The position numbers were made by a program, and so were the translations under genes. This document shows, piece by piece, positions 43,312-52,510 of a DNA stretch of 64,000 nucleotides. Numbering within the stretch: position 1 is the first letter of the stretch; the number at the start of each line of letters is the position of its first letter. This DNA comes from JAFGLZ01 sp964390905 (GTDB lineage: Bacteria > Planctomycetota > Phycisphaerae > UBA1845 > JAFGLZ01). Below the pieces are notes generated by a model. That model saw only the letters and a list, made by a program, of their open reading frames with translations. It searched no databases and had not been told where the DNA came from. Location of the stretch: NCBI GenBank assembly GCA_964390905.1, contig CAYMLO010000029.1, forward strand, positions 9,629-73,628, written 5' to 3'.

Positions 43312-43832
43312 TCGACGGGCCCTCCAGAGATCCGCCTGGCCAGATGGGCGGTCTTGACAACGCCAATTGCCACATCCACGACCACCTGAATCATAACACC
43401 TCTACGCTGGGCAGGTCCATAGTAGAGGCGGCAGTCTGGGTCAGCCGGGTGCGTGACAATGCAGGCAGGTGGCGAGGCCGACGCAAACACACGTAATGGG
43501 CATGACTCGCGGACCTTTGGCCCCGTGGGGGCCCAGGAACGTAGCCAGGGGTGGAGTCCGCCCGTGGCGGACGCAACCCCTGGTCGAGAACCCATCACAA
43601 GACCAGCCCCGGAGGGGCGCAGGAAGCCCTTCTTACGCCCCTCCGGGGCTGATGAGTTTGGGGGCTCGGTTACCAGGGGTTCCGTCCGCCGCCTTGGCGG
43701 CGGCCTTCACCCCTGGCTACATTCCTTCGGCCCTTCGGGCCTGAATACAGCCCGCGAGTGGGACCTTACGGGATTCTGGCCGTTCACCATCGGCGGCGGT
43801 ATCATCGCATTCGATTTCCAAGGAGACTCGAC
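43312..43832. other. Intergenic region carrying a palindromic element
   Basis: 521 bases upstream of two divergent transcription units. From 43530 to 43742 lies a nested inverted repeat listed separately. The rest (43312-43529 and 43743-43832) has no supported gene; a 34-codon minus-strand frame at 43290-43394 was rejected. Confidence 0.6.
43532..43740. repeat. Nested inverted repeat, MITE/REP-like element
   Basis: Outer arms (43532-43584 and 43672-43740) are imperfect inverted copies containing GTAGCCAGGGGTG and ACCCCTGGT. Each arm itself contains a GC palindrome (GTCCGCC-GGCGGAC and CCGCCGCC-GGCGGCGG). Between them is a perfect 15-base stem (43605-43619 with 43636-43650, AGCCCCGGAGGGGCG) around a 16-base loop. 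The layout suggests a non-autonomous repeated element rather than a gene. Confidence 0.8.
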
Positions 43833-46364
43833 ATGCATACGGCTTTCGTGTTGTCACGATCAATCCTCGCCGTTGCGAGTGCAGCGGCCCTTGGGGCAGA
43901 CGGACAGCGGTTTCCGTTCGCCATGCCAGCTCTTGACAGCTCGAAGACGGCCGTCGACGTCAGCGCGCTGAACGGAGGACCGCTGGGAGACCCGCATCGG
44001 ATCCGCGTCAAAGATGGGCACTTCGTCGACGCGAGCGGGCGGCGGGTCCGGATGCTGGGCGTGAACCTGTCGTTCGGGGCGAACTTCCCGACACACGAGG
44101 ACGCCGAGGCGCTGGCGGCGCATCTGGCGAAGTTCGGCATCAACGTCGTTCGCCATCACCACATGGACGCCCGGGACATCTGGAAGGGCAATCCGGACGG
44201 AACCCGACAGGTCGATCCGGACAAGCTCGAGCGGCTGAGCTACCTGATCACGCAGTTGGGCAAGCACGGCATCTACAGCGACATCAACATCCACGTCTCG
44301 CGGACGTTCACCGAGAAGGAGGGGTTCCCACAGGCCAACAAGCTCGGCCGGTACAACAAGTACACGCTCTACTTCGCGCCGCGGATGCGCGAGCTGTGGA
44401 AGGACTACGCGCGGCGGCTGCTGACGTACAAGAACCCGACCACGGGTCGGCGGCTGGTCGACGAGCCGAGCGTGGCGATGGTGGAGATCACCAACGAGAA
44501 CCGGTTCAGCCCGAGCGGGTTCGGCCCGCTGGCCACGGTTTCCGAACGGTACCACAAACCCCTGCAAGATCGTTGGAACGCCTGGCTCAAGGAGCGTTAC
44601 GGGACGACGGCGGCGATGCGGAAGGCCTGGGGCGAGGCGGCCGAGCCGCTGGGCAAAGACATCGCCGACTTCGGTGACTTCTCGCGCGGTCACAAGCCCT
44701 GGTCGCTGAGCACGCATGGCGTGTCGAAGGCGACGGCCAAGCCGAAGCGCTCCGGACCGGAGGGCCTGTCCGCGGTGCAGATCGAGATCGACCGGGTCCC
44801 TGACGAGCTCTGGAAGCTGGAGTTCGTCAGGTCGGGGCTGTCTCTCGAGAAGGACCGGCTCTACACGATGTCCTTCTGGATCAAGGCAGCTGAGCCGCGG
44901 TCCCTCTGGGTCGATGTGTCTCGAAACGGCGAACCGTGGGAAGCGCTCGGGTTTGGCAGGCACATCGATGTGGACCGGACGTGGCGGAACCACTGCTACA
45001 CGTTCCGCGCGTCCGAGACGTTGAAGGGCAAGGTCCGGTGGATCTTCAAGATCGGTCGACAGAACGTCGACATCTGGCTGGCCGGCCTGCGCTTGCGGAC
45101 GGGCGGTGAGCTTCGGGGCGTCCAGCCGGACGAGTCGCTCGAGCAGCGGACCGTCAGGCTGCCTGCCAGGACGGCGTTCCTGACGTGTGCGCAAGACATC
45201 AAGGCCTTCATGCGCTCGGTCGAGCAGGAATTCTTCCAGGATACGGGGCGGTTCCTCAAAGAGACGCTGAAGGTCAAGCCGCCGATCGCGGGGACGCAGA
45301 TCGGTTACGTCGACCTCCGGTCGCTGGCCGTCCTCGACTACGTCGACGCCCACGCCTACTGGCAGCACCCGCACTGGGCGCGGAACCCCTGGTCGCCTCG
45401 CGGGTGGACGATCGGCAACACCCCGACGGTTCGGGATGCGAACGGCGGGTCGCTGCCGCACTTGGCCAAGCACCGCGTCGTCGGCATGCCTTACACGGTC
45501 TCGGAGTACAACCAGCCGGCCCCGAACGATTACCAGGGCGAGTTCATCCCGAGCTTCGCGATCCTCGGCGCCCTGCAGGACTGGGACGCGATCTTCATCT
45601 ACTCGTTTCAGCACGGGAACACCAAGTGGCGGGCTCAGAGGATCCAGAGCTTCTTCGATGTGAACGGCAATCCGCTCGTGATGGGCCTGTTGCCGGCGGG
45701 GGCGATGATGTACCGCCGCGGGGACGTTGCTCCGTGTCGCCAGGCGGTCACACAGCGGCTGGGGGATCGTCTTCCCAGTTGGCAGGCGTTTGTTCACCGC
45801 GTGGGCACCGACCTGAAGGCCGGTGTGCCGGACGACCCCAAGCGATCCCACGCCAGGGCGCCTGAGCCCACGGTGAGCGATACCGGGCAATTCACCTGGC
45901 ACCCCTGTCCTGCGGACCGCGCGCGGTTCCTGCTGAACGCGCCGCGCAGCAAGATGGCGGTCGGCTTCATTGCGTCCGACACGATTCAGTTGGATGAGGT
46001 GACCATCGCGACCGGTCCGACGGTGCGGGGCTTCGGCGTCGTCGCGGTGACCAGTCTCGATGGCCGGCCGATCGCCGAATCGGCTCATGTGCTCATCACA
46101 ACCATCGCACATGCAGCCAACAGCGGGATGGTGTGGAACGAGCAGCGGACCAGCGTCGACGACCGTTGGGGCCGTTCCCCGCCGTTGGTGGAAATCCAGC
46201 CGGCGACGGTGACGCTCCGCTGTGCAGCCGGGACGGCCTACGCGCTGGATGCCGCCGGCGCGCGGGCCAAGAAGGCCTCTGTCGCCCGCGAGGGCCCGCG
46301 GTTGCGGGTGGGCCTCGATCCGGCGGACCGGGCCATCTGGTACGAGCTCTGCGCAGCGAAGTAG
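43833..46364 (+). CDS. Secreted GH5-like glycoside hydrolase
   Basis: An 843-residue exported enzyme. Signal peptide about 1-22. The barrel begins with VKDGHFVDASGRRVRMLGVN, typical of cellulase-type (GH5-like, clan A) proteins. MVEITNEN near residue 210 holds the acid/base candidate. A carbohydrate-binding-like beta domain appears inserted (about 330-430), and the barrel resumes with YVDAHAYWQHP and a candidate nucleophile in TVSEYNQP. A C-terminal beta domain follows. AAGGAG is seven bases before the ATG. Substrate unknown; a plant- or algal-type polysaccharide is likely. The inserted domain and its boundaries are estimates. Confidence 0.75.
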   Translation: MHTAFVLSRSILAVASAAALGADGQRFPFAMPALDSSKTAVDVSALNGGPLGDPHRIRVKDGHFVDASGRRVRMLGVNLSFGANFPTHEDAEALAAHLAKFGINVVRHHHMDARDIWKGNPDGTRQVDPDKLERLSYLITQLGKHGIYSDINIHVSRTFTEKEGFPQANKLGRYNKYTLYFAPRMRELWKDYARRLLTYKNPTTGRRLVDEPSVAMVEITNENRFSPSGFGPLATVSERYHKPLQDRWNAWLKERYGTTAAMRKAWGEAAEPLGKDIADFGDFSRGHKPWSLSTHGVSKATAKPKRSGPEGLSAVQIEIDRVPDELWKLEFVRSGLSLEKDRLYTMSFWIKAAEPRSLWVDVSRNGEPWEALGFGRHIDVDRTWRNHCYTFRASETLKGKVRWIFKIGRQNVDIWLAGLRLRTGGELRGVQPDESLEQRTVRLPARTAFLTCAQDIKAFMRSVEQEFFQDTGRFLKETLKVKPPIAGTQIGYVDLRSLAVLDYVDAHAYWQHPHWARNPWSPRGWTIGNTPTVRDANGGSLPHLAKHRVVGMPYTVSEYNQPAPNDYQGEFIPSFAILGALQDWDAIFIYSFQHGNTKWRAQRIQSFFDVNGNPLVMGLLPAGAMMYRRGDVAPCRQAVTQRLGDRLPSWQAFVHRVGTDLKAGVPDDPKRSHARAPEPTVSDTGQFTWHPCPADRARFLLNAPRSKMAVGFIASDTIQLDEVTIATGPTVRGFGVVAVTSLDGRPIAESAHVLITTIAHAANSGMVWNEQRTSVDDRWGRSPPLVEIQPATVTLRCAAGTAYALDAAGARAKKASVAREGPRLRVGLDPADRAIWYELCAAK

Positions 46365-46489
46365 TCTTGAGGGTCCACGGCGTGCGGGGGCGCGGTTGTC
46401 CCGATGGGCGGGCCTCGCACTTGTCCGCCGACTCGTTACAATGGCGGGCGTTTGGGACGGTTGGTGTACGACCAGACGGATCCGCTGCC

Positions 46490-48196
46490 ATGCCGCTATC
46501 GACGCTTCCCCGTACCGTTCGTGCGATGAACCGCTTGCGGGCGATCGTCCGCGCCCTGAGCCAGCACGGGTTTGGGTACATGGTGAACCGGTTGGACCTG
46601 CGCCGGTTTGCGCCGCTGAAGGGCCGATTCGGCGGGGCCGAAACCGTCGGCGTGGACGCTCCTCTCAGCGAGGTCGGTCAGCGGATGGTGGCCGTGTGTC
46701 AGGAACTGGGGCCGACGTTCGTCAAGCTCGGCCAGATGCTCAGCACGCGCCCGGACGTCCTGCCCGCACCGATCATCAACGAACTCCGCAGGTTGCAGGA
46801 CCACGTCGCACCGTTCGAGTCCTCGGAGGCATGGCGGCTGATCGAGGAGGATCTGGGTCGTCCGCCGTCCGAGCTATTCACCCACATCGACCCCGAGCCG
46901 TTTGCCAGCGGCTCGATCGGGCAGGTCTACCGCGCCGTCACCGCCAACGGCGACAAGGTGGTCGTCAAGGTCCAGCGCCCGGGCATCGAGCAGATCATCC
47001 AGCTGGACATGCACATCCTGCGGCGATTGGCCGAACTGACCGAACGGGTCATGCCGGAGCTGAGCGTCTATCGAATGGGCATGATCGTGGACGAGTTCGA
47101 CCGGACGATCCATCGCGAACTGGACTTCGTCAACGAGGCGGCCGCCACCAGCCGGTTCCACGAAGCTTTCCAGACCGATCCCAACATCGACATCCCGGGT
47201 GTGATGTGGTCGCTGACCGGCTCGCAGGTGCTGACGCTCAGGCAGATCGAGGGCGTGACGTTCGAGGAGGTCATGGCCGATCAGGACGGGCGGTTCGACC
47301 GATCCGCCATCGCCCAGAACCTGACTGACGCCTACCTCAGGCAGTACTTCGAGATGGGCCTGTTCCACGCTGACCCTCATCCGGGCAACCTTCTGGTTAG
47401 CGACCGATCGCGTGTGGGTCTGCTGGATTTCGGGTTGGTCGGTCAGGTGGACGACGAACTGGCGAACCAGCTGGCGATTGCGCTGATCGCGGCCGTCAAG
47501 CGGGAGGTGGACATCGTCATCGACGTGATGGCCGACATCGGTGCGATCGGGCCGAACACCGACCGGGCTCAGCTCCGCAGCGGGATGCGCGAGCTGCTCG
47601 AGAAGTACTACGGGTTGCCGCTCAAGCGGCTCGATCTTCAGACCATCTTCATCGAGATCACCGACCTGATCCGCCGTCACGACGTCCAGTTGCCCCGCGA
47701 CTTCGTCCTTCTGGGCAAGAGCATCGTCACGGCGGCAGGCGTTGCCCTGCAGCTCGACCCGGATCTGAACCTGTTGGAGATCATGCGGCCGAAGATCTTT
47801 GCCATGGCCAAGGAGCGGTTCGGTCCGGGGCACCTGTTCCGAACCGTGGCCATCAACCTATGGCACACGCTCAACATTATGAAGAACGCACCCGCCCAGA
47901 TCCGGGACGTCATGCGCCGGATGTCCCGGGGTCAGTTGGAGGTCAAGGTTCGGCATGAGAACATCGACAACCTGACGCGCGAGCTGGACCGCAGCAGCAA
48001 TCGGCTGAGCTTCAGCATCGTGATCGCGGGGCTGATTCTCGGCAGCTCGCTGCTGGTCACGATGGAGCCCGGTCCGCAAGAGACGATTCTGGGCTGGTTT
48101 CACTTGAGGTACCTGGGCGTGGCCGGTTACTTCATTGCGTTCTTGATGGGCCTGGGGCTGTTGATTGCCATCGCGCGCAGCAACAAGTTATCCTGA
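46490..48196 (+). CDS. UbiB/ABC1 atypical kinase family protein
   Basis: A 568-residue member of the UbiB/ADCK family, linked to quinone biosynthesis and lipid handling. Hallmarks are the KxGQ motif in FVKLGQMLSTRPD, the Ala-rich nucleotide loop ASGSIGQVYRA, the Lys in VVVKVQRPG, ELDFVNEA, FHADPHPGN and LLDFGLVG, followed by two C-terminal membrane segments. The start is uncertain because neither ATG (46490 or 46526) has a ribosome-binding site. A TACAAT box at 46437 fits a start at 46490. No ubiquinone or menaquinone genes are adjacent. Confidence 0.93.
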   Translation: MPLSTLPRTVRAMNRLRAIVRALSQHGFGYMVNRLDLRRFAPLKGRFGGAETVGVDAPLSEVGQRMVAVCQELGPTFVKLGQMLSTRPDVLPAPIINELRRLQDHVAPFESSEAWRLIEEDLGRPPSELFTHIDPEPFASGSIGQVYRAVTANGDKVVVKVQRPGIEQIIQLDMHILRRLAELTERVMPELSVYRMGMIVDEFDRTIHRELDFVNEAAATSRFHEAFQTDPNIDIPGVMWSLTGSQVLTLRQIEGVTFEEVMADQDGRFDRSAIAQNLTDAYLRQYFEMGLFHADPHPGNLLVSDRSRVGLLDFGLVGQVDDELANQLAIALIAAVKREVDIVIDVMADIGAIGPNTDRAQLRSGMRELLEKYYGLPLKRLDLQTIFIEITDLIRRHDVQLPRDFVLLGKSIVTAAGVALQLDPDLNLLEIMRPKIFAMAKERFGPGHLFRTVAINLWHTLNIMKNAPAQIRDVMRRMSRGQLEVKVRHENIDNLTRELDRSSNRLSFSIVIAGLILGSSLLVTMEPGPQETILGWFHLRYLGVAGYFIAFLMGLGLLIAIARSNKLS

Positions 48197-48215
48197 CCGT
48201 CGGGGCCGCCGTGGG

Positions 48216-48357
48216 GTGCGTGACAGATTGGGCGGGCTATCGGGGGACGGAGCGAGGGCTGGTTCGCTATCCATTCCGTCCCCCACCCTTTCCGAGAGCC
48301 CGCGTTCCGCGGCCACTCGGAAAGGACGGGGCACCCCCCGCCCAAACTGTCACGCGC
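48216..48357. repeat. Nested palindromic element
   Basis: Outer arms (48216-48236 and 48337-48357) match in about 18 of 21 positions as inverted repeats (GTGCGTGACAG...GGGCGGG). Inside lie CTTTCCGAG and CTCGGAAAG, a perfect nine-base inverted pair around a GC-rich loop. A fold of the whole 142 bases is likely. Different in sequence from the element at 43532, similar in layout. Confidence 0.65.
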
Positions 48358-48384
48358 CCGCCGCCGTGGGAGGCGGGCAAATGC

Positions 48385-48416
48385 TTGCCACCTCCATGGC
48401 GGGGTGAGAGTATAAT
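48385..48416 (+). promoter_or_regulatory. Possible promoter of the coiled-coil gene
   Basis: A perfect TATAAT (48411-48416) about 135 bases before the start. TTGCCA lies 20 bases upstream, a longer spacer than usual. The -10 is the main evidence. Confidence 0.45.
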
Positions 48417-48551
48417 AGATGACACGTTGCGGCGCTCGGTGCGGCCGCGGTGGGGAGGTCGCGGGTGGAAGGACGGGTTCACATCGCAGCACGTCCGGAT
48501 GCCCCCGTGGGCCGGTAGGAGTTGTCGGGCAAGTGGTACGGGAGAAGAGCG

Positions 48552-49811
48552 ATGAGACTGCAATCGTGGGGTAGCCTGGTGCTGGGCTTGGCGATGACGG
48601 GATCGGCGACGGCGCAACCGTCGGGGCCGATGCGTCTGGGCGGCGAGCGCGCGAGTCCCACGCAGGACAAGGAGCAGACCGGGGCGGCGGCCCCCAAGCG
48701 CCCCTCCGGACCGATGCGACTGGGCGGTCGGAAGGAGAAGGACAGGGATACCCGCACGTTCGGTGAGGGTCGGGGGCAGGAGATCGACCCCTCCGTGCTC
48801 GAGCCGAAGCGCCTGATCAAGGAGCTCAAGCTCGAGTGGCAGCAGAAGGACGAGCTCGAGCAGATCTTCCGCGAGTACAACGCCGCCATTGCCGATCTCC
48901 GTCGAGAGTCAGGCGCCAGCGACACGCAACGAGAGAAAGAGCGGCTCGAGCAGGAGTGGAAATCGGCCCGGGCGGCCCGAGACACCCGGAGAGCGGCCGA
49001 GATCTACGCCAAGCTCAGGGAGCTGCGGACCAGCGTTTCGGACGAGGAGAAGCAATACCGCGAGCTGCTCATCGAGGAGATCGAGAAGATCCTCGACGAC
49101 GGCCAGAAGCAGCAATTCCGAGACATGCTCCGGCCCGGGTCGAAGCGTGGCCGGGGGGTCGGTCCGTTGGACGATCCCAAGGTTCTGTTCCAATGCCTCC
49201 AGCAGATCAAGGTTCAAGACTACCAGAAGACGCAGCTCGAGCAGGCCAAGCGGATTTACGACGACGAGATCAAGCGCCGCGGCAAGTATCTACGGCCCGA
49301 AGAGGAGAAGGGGTTGCGCAAGCGCCTTTTCGATGAGGTGATGATGATCCTCGACGACGAGCAGGAGAAGGAGCTCAAGCGGGTCCACGCCAGGATGGGC
49401 GGACCGGGCGCCAGCGGGCGTTCCGTCGACGTGAACGATCCTCGTCAGCTTCAGTACGCCATCATGCGGCTGAACGCGACCAAGCACCGGCTCAGCACAG
49501 ATCAGTCTACGGAGATCAGGCGGATCCAGAAGCAGTACATGCAAGAGCTCCGGGGCCTGCCCAGGGATGACCCTGAGGCGCGTCGGCGGGCGGATGAGCA
49601 GGTCGCCCAGCAGGTGTTGGCCGTCCTCACGTCTGAGCAACAGGAGGCCGTCAAGGAGATGGAGATGCCCGCTGGCCGGTTCATGCGGGGGCGCGGAGAC
49701 AGGTCTTCGAGGGTTCGGGGGAGATACGGCAGAGACCGCGACTCCGACGACGAGGACGCTTACGGGAGAGGCCGTCGGCGCTCCCGCAGCCGCGACAGCC
49801 GCGGCTACTAG
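48552..49811 (+). CDS. Secreted charged coiled-coil protein of unknown function
   Basis: A 419-residue protein with a signal peptide (about 1-23, cleavage after ATA). The linker contains PSGPMRLGG twice, about 24 residues apart. A long, highly charged Glu/Lys/Arg helical region (about 80-370) with heptad-like coiled-coil pattern follows. The C-terminus is Arg/Ser/Gly-rich (RGRGDRSSRVRGRYGRDRD). GGGAGAAG precedes the start. No domain was recognised. A structural or RNA/polyanion-binding periplasmic role can be imagined from the composition but is inference. Confidence 0.65.
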   Translation: MRLQSWGSLVLGLAMTGSATAQPSGPMRLGGERASPTQDKEQTGAAAPKRPSGPMRLGGRKEKDRDTRTFGEGRGQEIDPSVLEPKRLIKELKLEWQQKDELEQIFREYNAAIADLRRESGASDTQREKERLEQEWKSARAARDTRRAAEIYAKLRELRTSVSDEEKQYRELLIEEIEKILDDGQKQQFRDMLRPGSKRGRGVGPLDDPKVLFQCLQQIKVQDYQKTQLEQAKRIYDDEIKRRGKYLRPEEEKGLRKRLFDEVMMILDDEQEKELKRVHARMGGPGASGRSVDVNDPRQLQYAIMRLNATKHRLSTDQSTEIRRIQKQYMQELRGLPRDDPEARRRADEQVAQQVLAVLTSEQQEAVKEMEMPAGRFMRGRGDRSSRVRGRYGRDRDSDDEDAYGRGRRRSRSRDSRGY

Positions 49812-49828
49812 GCATCGCGAACGCCGCC

Positions 49829-51247
49829 TCACTTGATGACGACGGGCTCGGCAACGGTAAAGATCCCGCCGAAGTTGACGTGCCCCCATTGGCCGGTGGC
49901 CCGATCGACGATCCGCAGCCGAACACGCCTGCCCTTGTGGGCCGACGCGTCGAATCGCTGGGCTTCCAGCGCATTGTCGTTGCGCCCGCAATAGCGGCCC
50001 AGCTCACGCTGTCCGTTGGCTGCCACGACGGACACGTAGGTCTTGTCCTTGTCGGACCCGCCGGACACGAGCAGCACGTAGGCGGCGTGCTCCAGCACGA
50101 ACTCGGGCGATTCGATCTCGCCTATCAGGTCGTCGTTCAGCTTGCCAGATCCGACCTCCGCCGTCCCGATGAAATGCTTGGTCTTCGAGTTGAAGGTCGA
50201 TCGCTTAGATGTCGTGAAGACGGCAGGCAGGTTCCCCTTGACCCGCTGCCAGCCTTTCCGGCCGGGCTCGGCGTCGAATTCGAAGAGGGCCCGGCCGAGC
50301 CCGCCTTTGCGAGCCCACTTCATTCGAGTGATGCGGATGCCGTCCAACCCGGGGTTCAGCGTGGCGAGGTAGTACTGGGTCTCGTGCAGGATGATCTCCG
50401 TGGCGGCGACCGGTAGCTCGCAGGCCAGCTTCGAGTCCTCGTCGATGCCGAAGTTCAACGGATTGGTCGAGTAGTAGATCCAGCTTTGCGCGTTCTGGCC
50501 GTAGTGCAAGTTCCGGAACATGACGAACTCGCCGGGGAGGACCTCGGCGACGTGGGGACATTCGATCAGGAAGGGGTTTGGTCCGAGCTTGCCGCCGTAG
50601 AGGACGACGCACGCGGGTCCCCACTGCTTCAGATCCGTCGACGTACGGCAGAAGAAGTACCCCCGGCGACGCGGAAAGGCCGTGTAGTAGCAGTGCCACA
50701 GGGCGTTGATTCGTATCAGGGATGGGTCGCGCGTGTTGGCCCCGGGACCGTCGCCGAAGACGCCCGTCTTGCCGTTCGGTTGGATGACGCGCTTGAAGGT
50801 CTTGCCGTCCGTGCTGGTCGCGAAGCAGATGTGGTTCCAGTCCCCGTAGGCCATCCAGTACAAGCCCCCGTGCTGGACGACGTGCGGCGCCTGCAGCCCC
50901 CCGTGTGCCTCGCCCAGCTCCGGCTTGGCCTCCATTGCGATGCCCTTGGGCTGCCAGTTGGCGTCGGTCAGCCGCTTTCCCTCCCAGTGATAGAACAGGC
51001 GCGTGTGGCCTCCGCACTTCGTGCGCCGGATGCACGACCAAAGCTGCCACGTCCCGTCCGCCGCCTGCCACACGGCGAAGTCCACCGGCTCTTGGTTGTC
51101 GGACGTGTAGGCCCCCAGATCCGGATTGCCTGCCACCTGCCACCACGCGCCGTCGAGGATGGGGATGATCTTGCGGGCGTTGTCGCCGCGTGCGGGGCCC
51201 GCCAACGTCAGAATGATCGCGATCACTGGGACGCTGAATCGATACAT
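49829..51247 (-). CDS. Secreted GH43/GH32-like five-bladed propeller protein
   Basis: A 472-residue exported protein with signal peptide (about 1-22). The N-terminal portion shows blade-like motifs of five-bladed propeller glycosidases (GGHTRLFYHWEGK, EAHGGLQAPHVVQHGGLYWMAYGD, DPSLIRI, IECPHVAEVLPGEFVMF). A beta-sandwich C-terminus follows. Conserved acidic residues such as the Glu of EAHGGLQAPH and Asp of DPSL may be catalytic, but the family triad cannot be assigned with confidence. GGAGG lies six bases before the ATG, which decides the start over a longer frame. Function: probable hydrolase of arabinan, fructan or similar. Confidence 0.7.
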   Translation of the reverse strand: MYRFSVPVIAIILTLAGPARGDNARKIIPILDGAWWQVAGNPDLGAYTSDNQEPVDFAVWQAADGTWQLWSCIRRTKCGGHTRLFYHWEGKRLTDANWQPKGIAMEAKPELGEAHGGLQAPHVVQHGGLYWMAYGDWNHICFATSTDGKTFKRVIQPNGKTGVFGDGPGANTRDPSLIRINALWHCYYTAFPRRRGYFFCRTSTDLKQWGPACVVLYGGKLGPNPFLIECPHVAEVLPGEFVMFRNLHYGQNAQSWIYYSTNPLNFGIDEDSKLACELPVAATEIILHETQYYLATLNPGLDGIRITRMKWARKGGLGRALFEFDAEPGRKGWQRVKGNLPAVFTTSKRSTFNSKTKHFIGTAEVGSGKLNDDLIGEIESPEFVLEHAAYVLLVSGGSDKDKTYVSVVAANGQRELGRYCGRNDNALEAQRFDASAHKGRRVRLRIVDRATGQWGHVNFGGIFTVAEPVVIK

Positions 51248-51352
51248 GGATGTCCTCCAGTCGACGCCTTTCGAGCGATAGACACTGACCTCAGCGGGCA
51301 CGCACATCCTGCCTCCTGGCTTGTGATGTGGATTGGGCCTGGGTTGCGTGAC

Positions 51353-51425
51353 TGGGCAGGGCCAGAGTCGAACTGGCGACACCGCGGTTTTCAGCCGCGT
51401 GCTCTACCACCTGAGCTACCTGCCC
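51353..51425 (-). tRNA. tRNA-Phe (GAA)
   Basis: A 73-base cloverleaf: acceptor GGGCAGG pairs with CCTGCCC, the D-arm is GCTC/GAGC, the anticodon stem CGCGG/CCGCG holds loop CTGAAAA with anticodon GAA, the variable loop has five bases, and the T-arm is GCCAG-TTCGACT-CTGGC. Discriminator A. CCA is not encoded. It is the only tRNA I found in the window. Confidence 0.95.
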
Positions 51426-51531
51426 GCAGATTGCCCTCTGTGTTCCCCGCTGCTACCACGGCGAGAAACACATCTGCCACTCGGCACACCGAGCATACAC
51501 TTCCCGTCCTGGACGGTCAAGCTGGGCCTCA

Positions 51532-52308
51532 TCACCGCAGGACGATCTTGCCGGCCTTGCGCTGGACGACCCATCGCATCAGGCCGCTCGGAATGAGCTT
51601 GCCCAGACGGATCATCAGGAGCATCTGCCACGGGAATCGCATCACGTTCCTTCCACGGCGGATGCCCCGGACGATGCGGGCGGCACAGTCCTCGGCCTCG
51701 ATCAAAAAGGGCAGGTGCTTGTTCTTGGCCGTCATCGGCGTGCGGATGTAGCCCGGCTCGACGGTTAGCACACGAATGCCGTACTTGCCGACGCCGCGCC
51801 GGATCCCTTCCAGGAACATCGAGACCGCCGCCTTGCTTGCCGAGTAGCCGGCCGAGACCGGCGAGACGAAGTGGGCGGCCAGGCTCGATAAGCCCACGAT
51901 CATCCCCGACTCCTGACGGATCATGACGGGCAGGAGCGCACCGACGCAGTAGACGATACCGTTCACGTTGGTGTGGATCATCTGACCGGCCTCGGCGGCG
52001 TCGAATTCGTGGATCCGCCGGTAGACGCCCAGTCCCGCTGACAGGATGGCGACGTCGATCCGCCCCCACTTCTCGACGGCCTTGGTGACCGCGGCGACAC
52101 ACTGGTCGGGATCACCGATGTCGGCGACGGCGATGTCGACGTCGGCGGCGTCGGCCCGGATCCGATCGGCCAGGGCCGTCAACACCTCCTCCCGTCGGGC
52201 GACCAGGAGCAGTCGGCAACCCGCTCGGGCCAATGCGACCGACAGCGCTTCGCCAATGCCGCTGCTCGCCCCGGTAATCAGGACAACCTTATCTGACAGG
52301 TCCATCAT
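51532..52308 (-). CDS. Short-chain dehydrogenase/reductase
   Basis: A 258-residue classical SDR. TGASSGIG (12-19) binds NAD(P), Ser141/Ser142, Tyr155 and Lys159 form the catalytic set, and the usual NAG motif is SAG (90-92). EPGYIRTPMT follows. Sequence features are those of bacterial and eukaryotic dehydrogenase/reductase members of broad specificity. It lies upstream of the tRNA-Phe on the same strand. Substrate unknown. Confidence 0.92.
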   Translation of the reverse strand: MMDLSDKVVLITGASSGIGEALSVALARAGCRLLLVARREEVLTALADRIRADAADVDIAVADIGDPDQCVAAVTKAVEKWGRIDVAILSAGLGVYRRIHEFDAAEAGQMIHTNVNGIVYCVGALLPVMIRQESGMIVGLSSLAAHFVSPVSAGYSASKAAVSMFLEGIRRGVGKYGIRVLTVEPGYIRTPMTAKNKHLPFLIEAEDCAARIVRGIRRGRNVMRFPWQMLLMIRLGKLIPSGLMRWVVQRKAGKIVLR

Positions 52309-52510
52309 GTGCGCTCCGCCTCGACGCTCGCAGGCCTGACGATCATTAACGCCGCATCATCATACCGCATTGTCAGGCCGATAGGGGGGTGTTCGCCGAA
52401 ATGGACGTGCTTGAAGATCCGCCGTCGAGCCGATACGCTGCGCCGGACCGGAGGGGGATCGCTTCCCGCCGTGCTGGCCAGAGCTGAAGTGGGCACGCGA
52501 GACCAACGGC

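Larger units (their letters stand above)
48197..48551. other. Intergenic region with palindromic element and promoter
   Basis: 355 bases between the ABC1 kinase gene and the coiled-coil gene. A nested inverted repeat (48216-48357) and a TATAAT box at 48411 are listed separately. The remainder is leader for the next gene; I found no RNA gene. Confidence 0.55.

Noticed and set aside
43290..43394. Short minus-strand frame overlapping the DUF2283 start (MIQVVVDVAIG)
   Set aside because: 34 codons, no ribosome-binding site, and it overlaps the better-supported DUF2283 start.
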